Shown here one piece after another: positions 8,716 through 17,698 of a DNA stretch of 56,883 nucleotides; within the stretch, counting starts at the first letter, position 1; every line of letters begins with the position of its first letter. This DNA is from Methanosarcina sp. 2.H.T.1A.6 (lineage in GTDB: Archaea; Halobacteriota; Methanosarcinia; Methanosarcinales; Methanosarcinaceae), in contig NZ_JJOY01000036.1 of NCBI RefSeq assembly GCF_000979455.1, positions 1 through 56,883 on the forward strand. The letters are read 5' to 3'. The translations under genes were made by a program, and so were the position numbers. Under the pieces are notes generated by a model that saw only the letters and a program-made list of their open reading frames with translations, was not told where the DNA came from and did not search any database.

Positions 8716-10262
8716 TTTTTTTTATGTTATTGATAATTCTTAATATCATATTAAGAATCCCCTCAATACCTCATGAAATCGGGAACGACTCTTATCAGAT
8801 CCATGCGTTAGCTAATTCAATTTCTGAGTCCGGAACCGCTCGTTGGTGGGTTAATTCCTTATCAGCATTTGGATTATACTCATATTCGTATGCAAGCGCA
8901 GTTCCTTTTTTTCTGTCAGGAATATCTCAACTTTCAAATCTAGATATGGAAAAAGTTATCCTTTTATATTGCATGATTCTGGGAGTTTTTAGCATTTTTA
9001 CTGCTTATTTAATGGCCGGAGCTTTATACGATAATGTTTTATTTAAATACATATTTGCTTTTTTTTTCTCAACGTCTCAAGGTATTTTGCAATTTACTTC
9101 TTTTGACGCAAGTACTAGAGGAATGTTCATGGTCATGTTTCCCCTTATTTTTTACTTCCTATTAAAAGAAGACAGATTATGGAGAAAATCGACTTTTATA
9201 ATAATTTTTTTAGTATATCTTCGTTCGGTTCATAACTTCTCATATTTTGCTCTCCCTCTGATATTTACTATGATTATAATTTATTTGGGGTTGAAGATAA
9301 AAACAATTACAAAAAAGGAAATAAAAATAACTATTAATAGTGAAAAATTGGATCTACTTAAAAAAGTAAACTTCATCCATATATACATTTTTTTACTTTT
9401 ATTCACTATTTTAGCTCCGTTTTTTATGAAATTATTTGTAGTAGGGTCTCGCTATCAGTACCTTATAGTTATCTTTATAACAACTGCACGTTATGTCGGT
9501 CCAGCAATCTTTTTCGCTTTAGGAGGATTGATATATAGTATCTACAAAAAGGAAAAAGGCTCTGATAACTGGTTTATTTTAATTTCCACACTATTTTTTA
9601 TACCCATATCCTATTCAAGTACTTATGGAAAATTTATAATAATTCCATTTGTTATCTTTTTTATAGCCATTGCATTTAAAAATAGTTTATTTATTATCAG
9701 CAGTAAGAAATTAAATACATTATTTATTATATCCATTGTAATGAGCTCAATCCTTTTTTCTAGTTATTATAATCACTATCGTACAGGGGATTCACAACAA
9801 AATTGGTATATGGATGAAAAGACAAATCAATCAGGGATTTGGGCAAGATCATATATTCCCCAAAATTCACATGTATTTACGACTATTGGCTCAATCTGGA
9901 GAATGTTAGCTATTTCAAATGGGCACATTGAATTTCCTTCCTTACCACCTCTTGAACTTGTGTACGGGTTTGTTAATGAAGCTGAAGTTTTGAATAACAC
10001 ATTAGGGAATTCATATACAAGTTTAGATTATTATTTTGAAGGTCCATATTATCAACAAGGTGGGACTTCGAAGCTGGGGGAATATGAATGGGTGATGAAC
10101 TTTGATATTAAAGATAGACGTATACAAAATTTTATTGAAAAATATGATATAAAATATGTTGTGTATGATGTCAGATCAAGAAGAGGAAAAATAATAGGTT
10201 CTGTAGAAGAAAATAATGACTTAATTTATGATGGTGATCGTATAAAAATATGGTCGGTTTAA
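8679..10262 (+). CDS. polytopic membrane protein, possible GT-C-type glycosyltransferase
   Basis: 527 residues, with about ten or more hydrophobic helices through residue 365 and then a soluble C-terminal domain of about 160 residues. EIGNDSYQIHALANSI follows the first helix, in the position where GT-C enzymes carry an acidic first-loop motif. The tail has FTTIGSIWRMLAIS and YDIKYVVYDVRS, as seen in archaeal oligosaccharyl/mannosyltransferase-like proteins. No exact family could be assigned. It overlaps the GT2 gene by 37 bases. Likely substrates are polyprenyl-phosphate sugars on the outer face (inference). Confidence 0.6.
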   Translation: MLKNEISQRKKVIFFMLLIILNIILRIPSIPHEIGNDSYQIHALANSISESGTARWWVNSLSAFGLYSYSYASAVPFFLSGISQLSNLDMEKVILLYCMILGVFSIFTAYLMAGALYDNVLFKYIFAFFFSTSQGILQFTSFDASTRGMFMVMFPLIFYFLLKEDRLWRKSTFIIIFLVYLRSVHNFSYFALPLIFTMIIIYLGLKIKTITKKEIKITINSEKLDLLKKVNFIHIYIFLLLFTILAPFFMKLFVVGSRYQYLIVIFITTARYVGPAIFFALGGLIYSIYKKEKGSDNWFILISTLFFIPISYSSTYGKFIIIPFVIFFIAIAFKNSLFIISSKKLNTLFIISIVMSSILFSSYYNHYRTGDSQQNWYMDEKTNQSGIWARSYIPQNSHVFTTIGSIWRMLAISNGHIEFPSLPPLELVYGFVNEAEVLNNTLGNSYTSLDYYFEGPYYQQGGTSKLGEYEWVMNFDIKDRRIQNFIEKYDIKYVVYDVRSRRGKIIGSVEENNDLIYDGDRIKIWSV

Positions 10263-10275
10263 TATTGAGGCGAAT

Positions 10276-11379
10276 ATGAAAATTCTGATGATTCACGACC
10301 ATTTTCCAAATGAGGAACATGGAATTTATACTCATACTCACCACTTATCTAATGAACTTCTTAAGAGGCATGAAATAGAGCAACTTAATGTTATTACCCC
10401 TATGATGTGCAAAATTGACGGAAAAAAAGATAACTATTTAGATTATCCTTTCTCAAAATATTTTTATCTCCCCCAGCAAATCAAAAAAAAAATTGATGAA
10501 ATAAAACCAGACATAGTTCATATACATGGGACCCATCCACCATATTCGCTTCTACCATTTATTCTTAAAAAAAACTATAAAGTTGTTATAACTCTCCATG
10601 GTATAGTTGCGATCGATTCAAAAAACTCTATAAAAGGAAGACTGTTTCTTAAAAATTACTTATATGGTTTTTTAGAAAAAACTGCTATTAGAAAAGCGGA
10701 TAGACTAATTGCAGTTTCTCCTGCTATAAAAAATATTGTTGAAAAAAAAGGTGCAAATCCTTCTAAAATTTCAGTGATACCTAACGGGATAAACATTAGT
10801 GAGCATGAGAATATAAAAAAGCTGAGAAACTTAAACCATCCTTCTTTATTTTTTATAGGGAGGCTGGTTAAACAGAAAGGTGTAGATATATTAATTAAAT
10901 CACTACCTATAATTCAAGAATCCATTCAAAATATTCACTTATATATAGCGGGTTCTGGTCCCCAATATAAAAAATTGAACATTTTAATTGAGAAATTAAA
11001 TCTGCAAAATAATGTTACTTTTTTAGGATATATAAAAGGAGAAGAGAAAATTTCTTATTATGAATCGATAGATATTTGTGTTATTCCATCTTCGTTTGAA
11101 TCTTTTTCTTTTACTACATTAGAAGCGATGGCATCAGGAAAACCAGTAGTAGCATCGAATGTAGGAGGGATTCCATACCTTGTAGATGATGGTGATACTG
11201 GATTCTTATTTGAGTTCGGGGATTATTGCGAGCTGGCTAAAAAAATAATTGAACTATTAGAAAACAAAAAATTAAGCGAAGAAATGGGAAAATTGGCAAA
11301 GAAGAAGGCAGAACGATTTTCCTGGAGTTCTATAACTGATGAGACAGTAAAATTATACGAAAAAACGTTAAGGGAATGA
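10276..11379 (+). CDS. family 4 glycosyltransferase
   Basis: 367 residues, GT-B fold. DIVHIHGTHPPYSLLPF near residue 80, SVIPNGINI near 170, FFIGRLVKQKGVDILIKSL near 193 and the donor motif ESFSFTTLEAMASGKPVVAS near 275 (the E-x7-E pattern) are all clear. It transfers a sugar from a nucleotide donor with retention of configuration. The gene is very AT-rich, and a 13-base gap separates it from the preceding membrane protein. GAGGCG just upstream supports the ATG. Confidence 0.88.
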   Translation: MKILMIHDHFPNEEHGIYTHTHHLSNELLKRHEIEQLNVITPMMCKIDGKKDNYLDYPFSKYFYLPQQIKKKIDEIKPDIVHIHGTHPPYSLLPFILKKNYKVVITLHGIVAIDSKNSIKGRLFLKNYLYGFLEKTAIRKADRLIAVSPAIKNIVEKKGANPSKISVIPNGINISEHENIKKLRNLNHPSLFFIGRLVKQKGVDILIKSLPIIQESIQNIHLYIAGSGPQYKKLNILIEKLNLQNNVTFLGYIKGEEKISYYESIDICVIPSSFESFSFTTLEAMASGKPVVASNVGGIPYLVDDGDTGFLFEFGDYCELAKKIIELLENKKLSEEMGKLAKKKAERFSWSSITDETVKLYEKTLRE

Positions 11380-11385
11380 GTCTGA

Positions 11386-12513
11386 ATGACAAGTCAATTA
11401 ATCTATTATTATCCATCAAAAGCCGGTGCACCTTCAGCAGTGGGAAGATGTCTATTTAATTCATTAAAAAAAAAGGTGAATAGCGATATTTTAGTTTTTC
11501 TACAAAATAAAAAAGATACTGTTGAAATAGAAAATGAAAAAAAAAATGTAAGAATCATTTCAATAAAAGAACTTGTATATCTTGAAAACGAGATCATTCA
11601 TTTTTCAATGAGTCCACTTATTTATCCCAACAAAAAATTTTTGCTTTATCTTTTGAGCTTATCGAAACGCTCCAAACTGATAATAAACTATCACGGTGAG
11701 ACTCGAACGGAGTTCAAAATAAAGCTAGCAAATCGTGATATGAGTTGTTTATTTAATCTTCCTACTTATGTACTGACCCCACTAATATTGAGAAGTGCTG
11801 ATGTAATAGTTGTAAATTCGTTTGTTATGAAAAAATTATTTGAGTCAAATTATGGTTTAAATAATGTACAAGTGATTCCAAATGGAATCGATGACTTCTG
11901 GCTCAAATCAAAAATGGAAGAAAATATTCAAATTGATTTAAAAGGAGAATTTGGACAAAACACAAATATATTTTATCATGGAAGACTTGCACCTGAAAAA
12001 GGAGTAGATGTTTTACTTAAGGGATTTTGCAATGTCCTAAAAAAATATGAGTCCATGAATAAGATACATCCTATAATGCTTTATATCGCAGGAGAGGGTC
12101 CACAGAGAGAATACCTTAAAATCCTGAGCACAAAGTTAGGAATTGACAAAAATGTGGTTTTTTTAGGAAAGGTACCATTGAACACCTTAAGATCCTATTT
12201 GCAATCTGTAAATGCTGCTATTTATCCATCTGTATACGAACCCTTTTCTCTTGCAGTTCTCGAAGCTTTAAGTTCTGTTAATGGCCCAGTAATGTACTCA
12301 TACAATACAGGTATAAATGATTTTGTTAAAAGAGATGGATATACATTTTATACTTTTGAACCTACTGTAGATGGAATATTTAATGCCATTGAAAGATTGG
12401 TTGAAAAAAAGTATGATATAAATATCCACAATGATCAAAAAAAATTTGCTCGCAATTACAGTTGGGACAACATTGCAGATGAGTATCTAAAAATATATAA
12501 TCAATTTAACTAA
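11386..12513 (+). CDS. family 4 glycosyltransferase
   Basis: 375 residues, a second GT-B enzyme placed six bases after the first. Motifs are VIPNGIDDFW near residue 163, YHGRLAPEKGVDVLLKGF near 197, and EPFSLAVLEALSS near 285, which again gives the E-x7-E donor site. The N-terminus YYPSKAGAPSAVGRCLF has the glycine-rich acceptor loop. Its sequence is clearly different from its neighbour, so the two probably add different sugars rather than being a recent duplication. Confidence 0.87.
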   Translation: MTSQLIYYYPSKAGAPSAVGRCLFNSLKKKVNSDILVFLQNKKDTVEIENEKKNVRIISIKELVYLENEIIHFSMSPLIYPNKKFLLYLLSLSKRSKLIINYHGETRTEFKIKLANRDMSCLFNLPTYVLTPLILRSADVIVVNSFVMKKLFESNYGLNNVQVIPNGIDDFWLKSKMEENIQIDLKGEFGQNTNIFYHGRLAPEKGVDVLLKGFCNVLKKYESMNKIHPIMLYIAGEGPQREYLKILSTKLGIDKNVVFLGKVPLNTLRSYLQSVNAAIYPSVYEPFSLAVLEALSSVNGPVMYSYNTGINDFVKRDGYTFYTFEPTVDGIFNAIERLVEKKYDINIHNDQKKFARNYSWDNIADEYLKIYNQFN

Positions 12514-12536
12514 TTTCATTGGTTGTCAGTATCGTT

Positions 12537-12635
12537 ATGATAAAAAACGACTTTAATGAGACTAATTCTTTGGTAAAACCTAAACATAACGCAAGGGCTC
12601 TAAAATATTGGGAAAAAATATTGGCGAAAAGATAA
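12537..12635 (+). CDS. 32-residue small ORF, possible gene remnant
   Basis: ATG at 12537, TAA at 12633-12635. The peptide is basic and ends ...ALKYWEKILAKR. It has no convincing ribosome site. It lies alone in the 223-base gap between the GT4 gene and the flippase gene and could be the tail of a deleted gene. No family was recognised. Confidence 0.2.
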   Translation: MIKNDFNETNSLVKPKHNARALKYWEKILAKR

Positions 12636-12736
12636 CTTAAGGTTTTAATTTCTGTCTAATGTATTATGGTATTTGATATTTTGTAAATAAGGAAACTTAC
12701 TTTAAGGTATAAATAAATTAAAAATGAGGCGTATTC

Positions 12737-14308
12737 TTGTTAAATGTTAATAGTAAACAACAGAATTTCAGAACTCAATTGCCAAAAAACCTTATTACAA
12801 ACATAGTATCTTTTTTGGTAAGTCTCCTTATTGGAGTATTTTTAGTGCCGTATTATATAGATACTCTTGGAGTAGCAAGTTACGCACTTGTACCTCTTGC
12901 AACTTCTATAACTAATTATGTAAATCTTGTAATTCAATCACTTAACAGTTCGGTATCGAGGTATCTAACTGTTGATTTGCAAAGGGGAGACTTCAATAAA
13001 GCAAATATTATATTCAATACATCCTTATTCGGAATGCTTGGAATCTCTTTGCTGTCTTTACCAGTTATTATAATTGTTTCATATTACACACCTGTTTTCT
13101 TTGAAGTCCCGATAAACCAGAGATATGATGCTTATTTACTTTTTTTGGGGACTATACTTTCTTTTTTGATTTCTACTTTCGGTGGAGTTTTTGGAGTCTC
13201 ATTGTTTGCATACAATCGTCTAGATTTACAAAATATTTTGAGTATTTCTAATCTCTTTATTAAAGTTGGGGTTATTGTTCTATTATTTTCCAACTACACT
13301 CCTATGTTAAGCCACATTGGATTTGCTAACCTCATAGCTTCAATAATTGTTTTTATAGCAACTGTATACTTATCAAAAAAAGTAAACCCCCATTTTAAAG
13401 TAAATCTATCAGACTTTAAAATATCTGAAATAAAAGAAATAGCTAGTACGGGAAATTGGTTGATTATAAATCAGGTTGGAACTCTGTTGTTTTTACAAAT
13501 GGATTTAATTATAGTTAACAAATTATTTGGATCTATTGCTGGGGGAGAGTATGCTGCATTACTAACCTGGAGTAGATTGTTAAGATCAATGGGAGCGGTT
13601 CTGGCTGGGATATTAACACCGGTTATCCTAACTTATTACGCGAGGAGCCAGTTTGATAAAATGATTTCTGTCTCTAAAAGTTCTGTAAAATTCATGGGGC
13701 TTGCAATGGCTCTACCAATTGGTTGCATATGTGGTTTTGCTCCCCAAATTCTTTCTATTTGGATCGGTCCGGAATTTGCAAGACTATCTCCACTTCTCTG
13801 GGTACTCATGGGTCATCTTATTATCAATTTATCTGTACTTCCTCTCTTTCCGATTAATGTATCCTTCAACAAGGTACGTATTCCTGGAATAGTCACTTTA
13901 TTTATGGGGGTGGGAAACTTCTTGCTTGCAATAGTAATTTCATACGTTACAGGATGGGGGTACTATGGAGTAGCGCTCGCAGGAGCTATTATGCTAACAT
14001 TGAAGAATTCATTTTTTACTCCTTGGTATGCAACAAAATTATTACATATCTCTAAATATACTTTCGTAAGTTCAATGATCCCGGGAATCATAGCGATGTT
14101 AACTATTTCAGGGCTTATCGTTCTATTTACTCATTTCGTAAATGTTTCCACTCTAATATCTTTAGTATTCTACTGCATAATTGTTTGTTTTGCATATCTT
14201 ATGGTATTATGGTCCATAGGTCTGAATCAAGTAGAGAAGGAAATGGTTTACTCTTTTATACCAGTTATAATAAAAAGAAGGTTTAAACTTGAAGTTAAAA
14301 GTAATTGA
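12737..14308 (+). CDS. Wzx-type oligosaccharide flippase (MATE/MOP superfamily)
   Basis: 523 residues with about 12-14 membrane helices. The start NLITNIVSFLVSLLIGVFLVPYYIDTLG... and the central GNWLIINQVGTLLFLQMDLIIVNKLFG follow the polysaccharide biosynthesis/flippase family. It would move the lipid-linked glycan across the membrane. The start is TTG at 12737; GAGG about 8 bases upstream supports it, and TATA-like AT-rich sequence just upstream (near 12707) suggests its own promoter after the 223-base gap. Confidence 0.85.
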   Translation: MLNVNSKQQNFRTQLPKNLITNIVSFLVSLLIGVFLVPYYIDTLGVASYALVPLATSITNYVNLVIQSLNSSVSRYLTVDLQRGDFNKANIIFNTSLFGMLGISLLSLPVIIIVSYYTPVFFEVPINQRYDAYLLFLGTILSFLISTFGGVFGVSLFAYNRLDLQNILSISNLFIKVGVIVLLFSNYTPMLSHIGFANLIASIIVFIATVYLSKKVNPHFKVNLSDFKISEIKEIASTGNWLIINQVGTLLFLQMDLIIVNKLFGSIAGGEYAALLTWSRLLRSMGAVLAGILTPVILTYYARSQFDKMISVSKSSVKFMGLAMALPIGCICGFAPQILSIWIGPEFARLSPLLWVLMGHLIINLSVLPLFPINVSFNKVRIPGIVTLFMGVGNFLLAIVISYVTGWGYYGVALAGAIMLTLKNSFFTPWYATKLLHISKYTFVSSMIPGIIAMLTISGLIVLFTHFVNVSTLISLVFYCIIVCFAYLMVLWSIGLNQVEKEMVYSFIPVIIKRRFKLEVKSN

Positions 14309-14524
14309 TAGATGTAGTGATCTTTGCGTAGTTGCTGGATATGTGTTGCATTGCGTCCCACTAAGCCCCATTAATTCAATTAATAATTGTGAAAATATGT
14401 GCCAGCTAAAAAAGAATTGTACAAAAAATGGTTTATGACTTTAAATATGCCTTTTAACAACAGTGGAAAATAAAGCATAGAAGATATGTTGAAGGTATAT
14501 TTTGAAATATGTGGAGGAATAGAA

Positions 14525-15475
14525 ATGTACAAAATCTTTCCTGCTGATGTGACGATTAAACATGGACTAATTATTTACTTTATAAATATAAAATCCAAAA
14601 TGAAAAACATGCTAAGTAAGAAAACTATAAAAAATACATTAAAACTTTTAATCTTCAAAGAAAAACCACTGATAGCATATTGGTGGACTGGAGATGGAGG
14701 ACGTAATTGGGGAGATTCACTTAATCCCTTTCTTATAGAACATTTATCTGGAAAAAAGCCTATATTATCAAAAGAAATAATTAACTTTAAGAATCAAAAT
14801 GTATACAGTGTCGTTGGAAGTATATTAGGAAATTCCTCAACTAAAAATTTAGTGGTATGGGGTTCTGGATTTATATCTTCTACTTCTCTATTTAAAGTAA
14901 AACCTATTAAAATATGTGCTGTTAGAGGACCATTAACAAGAGAGCTGATCATTAATCAAGGAATAGATTGCCCAAAAATATATGGAGATCCTGCGTTATT
15001 ATATCCATTATTTTATAAACCCAATGTTAAAAAAGAATATCGTCTGGGTGTCATACCTCATCATGTAGATCAAAGTAGTGAATTAGTAAATATTTTTAAA
15101 AATAATCCTGATGTTTTAGTTATAAATATATTATCTGGGATAAATGAAGTTGTAGATGATATCTGTAAATGTGAGGTAATCGCATCTAGTTCTTTACATG
15201 GTATTATTGCTGCAGATGCATATGGAATTCCCTCAATATGGATTGAATTCTCAGAAAATGTTGTTGGAAGCGGATTTAAATTCTATGATTACTTTGAATC
15301 AGTCGGAAGAATAAACGAAAGACCTTTTAGAATTACAGAAAATACTATGATTCAGGATATTCACAGCGAATATAAGGATTATAAGATAGACATAGACCTA
15401 GGAAAACTTTTGGATGTATGTCCTTTCTTAAATACGACCGAAGTTGATGGTCTTAAAAAAAGATTGAACAACTAA
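14525..15475 (+). CDS. polysaccharide pyruvyl transferase family protein
   Basis: I chose ATG 14525 over an in-frame ATG at 14486, because GGAGG lies 7 bases before 14525 and the first 13 codons look like leader. That gives 316 residues. NWGDSLNPFLIEHLSG near residue 60, the central VWGSGFISS, and SSSLHGIIAADAYGIPSIWIEF near residue 220 are family motifs. The enzymes transfer pyruvate from phosphoenolpyruvate to form ketal groups on surface sugars. A negatively charged surface glycan is therefore likely. The gene is very AT-rich, like the flippase before it. Confidence 0.82.
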   Translation: MYKIFPADVTIKHGLIIYFINIKSKMKNMLSKKTIKNTLKLLIFKEKPLIAYWWTGDGGRNWGDSLNPFLIEHLSGKKPILSKEIINFKNQNVYSVVGSILGNSSTKNLVVWGSGFISSTSLFKVKPIKICAVRGPLTRELIINQGIDCPKIYGDPALLYPLFYKPNVKKEYRLGVIPHHVDQSSELVNIFKNNPDVLVINILSGINEVVDDICKCEVIASSSLHGIIAADAYGIPSIWIEFSENVVGSGFKFYDYFESVGRINERPFRITENTMIQDIHSEYKDYKIDIDLGKLLDVCPFLNTTEVDGLKKRLNN

Positions 15476-15608
15476 GGTTCGTATTCCCAAAATTATTACC
15501 TGAGTTTGACAGCGTTCACTAATTTGTACTGAATATTAATATCCCGACAATACAGAAGAAAGCATTAATGGCAGGAAAGCATCTTCAGGAAGTTTTGGAG
15601 CAACAAAA

Positions 15609-16535
15609 ATGATTCCTAAGGTATCAGTAGTTATTCCCTTGTATAATAAGGAAGCATATATCAAAAGAGCGTTAGAATCTGTTCTCAGTCAAACTATCCA
15701 GGATTTTGAAATAGTTGTAGTAGATGATGGCTCGACAGATAAAAGTGTTGAAATAGTCAAAGAATTTAAAGATTCTCGAATCCATTTAATTCAACAAATA
15801 AATTCAGGGGTTTCGGCAGCAAGAAATAGGGGAGCTAAGGAAGGAAGATCTGGGTTCATAGCCTTTTTAGATGCTGATGACGAATGGGCACCTAATTTTT
15901 TGGAGATGATGTTGAATCTGATAAAAAAATTTCCATCTGCAGGTTTATACGCTATGAGTTACGTAAACGAATATGGCAATAACGATATATTGAACCAAGA
16001 TACTGAACTAAATCGTTTAATTCCGAAGGAAGGTTTGGTGACTAATTATTTTAAGATAGCTAAAAAAGGATATTATATTTTTTGTTCGTCTAGTGTAGTA
16101 GTGCCAAAGCAAGTGTTTTTGGAATTAGGAGGTTTTAGAGTAGGCTTTTGGTGGGGTGAAGATGTTGATTTATGGGGGCGAATAGCATTGAAATACCCTA
16201 TAGCGTATAATAGAGAAATTGGAGCGATTTATCATCAAGATATTGCCAACAGTGCAGGTAAGAGAAAAGAGCCTGCTGAATCTCATCCTTTTGTAGATTC
16301 GGCACGTAAGTTTTTAATAAGTGGGGATTTTCCAGCAGATATATTGGATGATTTAGAGGAGTACATTGAGTATCAGGAAGTGTTTACTGCTAGACATAAT
16401 ATCCGGTGTGGGGATAAAGGTCTTGCTCTAAAAATTTTGTTTAGGAAAGATACAAAATTAGTTAACAGAAAAAAATTAATACGTTCTATAGTTTCTTCTT
16501 CGATTAAAGATTTAAAAATTCAACTAGTGGATTGA
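15609..16535 (+). CDS. family 2 glycosyltransferase
   Basis: 308 residues, GT-A fold. VVIPLYNKEAYIKRALESVL at the N-terminus, VDDGSTDKSVEI near residue 39 and AFLDADDEW near residue 90 (metal-binding acidic cluster) are standard GT2 motifs; GFWWGEDVDLWGRIAL near residue 180 is the ED-type acceptor motif. It closes the glycan locus. A 133-base gap before it suggests a separate transcript. Confidence 0.86.
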   Translation: MIPKVSVVIPLYNKEAYIKRALESVLSQTIQDFEIVVVDDGSTDKSVEIVKEFKDSRIHLIQQINSGVSAARNRGAKEGRSGFIAFLDADDEWAPNFLEMMLNLIKKFPSAGLYAMSYVNEYGNNDILNQDTELNRLIPKEGLVTNYFKIAKKGYYIFCSSSVVVPKQVFLELGGFRVGFWWGEDVDLWGRIALKYPIAYNREIGAIYHQDIANSAGKRKEPAESHPFVDSARKFLISGDFPADILDDLEEYIEYQEVFTARHNIRCGDKGLALKILFRKDTKLVNRKKLIRSIVSSSIKDLKIQLVD

Positions 16536-17698
16536 TTCCATATATCCTCAATAAACCACGGAAAAATATAACTTACATCATATGGATCCAATACGTGTTT
16601 ATTTGTGTCCTTCTGTGGTTCTTTTAAGAGGAGTTCATTGAACAGCGTTGATTTCAAATTCCAGTTTTATGTCAGTAATTTGGAATCGAAGTACTAGTCC
16701 ATATTTTGGACGTGAATCTAAGTTCCCTATTTGAAACAGCCAAGATCCAAACTTCATTTCGTGTGTTTCCAGTTATGTGAGAAATAATGAGAAATTATAT
16801 CCATTTAAGCAATAATTATTCAATGTTTTAACCTATTATGGGATGGGACAGAGTATCTATTTCCATGTAAATAGAGCAAAATTTGAGGTAGACTTCTGGT
16901 GCAAAATCGATAGTCTTCAGGCAAAAAAATTCTTGACCACATACGCATGAACTTCATTATTATCCTGCTCTCGGCAGGTCGACATTAGGAATTTAAATAT
17001 TTTTACTGATACTGTTTTTTTGAATATTTATAAATATCCCTTCGATCTAAAGCTGGTTAACATGTGGTTCAATCCCCATTTCATATATAATCAACGAACG
17101 TTTTTGCAATAATGTTTAGTATGGAAGAATAAGGTTCTGCTATTGTAAACCAGACGAACAAGTGGAATTATTGAGCATATTTCCATAAACGTTCTCTATA
17201 AAACACTCCTTTTTTAATGGCAACCTGCCGAATCTAGGTTATTATAACTCTCATATTACATATGTTTTGATATCTTTCCCATCTTCAAAAAATAGTTGTT
17301 ATACTACTTCTATAAAATTATGCCCAAAACAAAAAATAGATTCAATCACTTATATCTAGTTTAATTCTCAAAATATATCTAATGTTTTCTTGAGCCTTTA
17401 TCTAACAAAATTAATATTGAGCTGCTAGAGATATGAACACTGATGCAATTGATGAATTGAGATCTGATATCATTGACAAACTTGAATCATGTCTAAAAAC
17501 AATTTATACAGAAGTTAATTTTTTAGTGGAATTGACTAGAAATTAACATCCATTTAAAAAGTTATTTGAACTTAAAAGCCTTGCAAAAAATAGAGACTTT
17601 TTGAGGAAGGTACGCCTTTGCAAGGGTTGTTTGAAAATTATCTCTTTGGCGCTCTCAGGATATGTGCTCATAAATTCATTTTGGGGGGATAATTTACT
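16536..17698. other. 1.16-kb AT-rich intergenic region
   Basis: No full gene is visible. Near 16553-16612 an imperfect inverted pair (CCACGGAAAAA versus TCCTTCTGTGG) resembles dispersed non-coding repeats seen in Methanosarcina. The rest is low-GC with many stops on both strands. A 37-residue ORF at 17433-17546 is the only reading frame of note. The final bases hold the strong GGGGGGAT ribosome site of the beta-helix gene. Confidence 0.5.
17433..17546 (+). CDS. 37-residue small ORF, unknown
   Basis: The ATG at 17433 opens an acidic, helical-looking peptide (starting MNTDAIDELRSDIIDKL). There is only a weak purine-rich stretch upstream (GCTAGAGAT). It could be a small protein or the remnant of a longer gene. 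No family recognised. Confidence 0.2.
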   Translation: MNTDAIDELRSDIIDKLESCLKTIYTEVNFLVELTRN

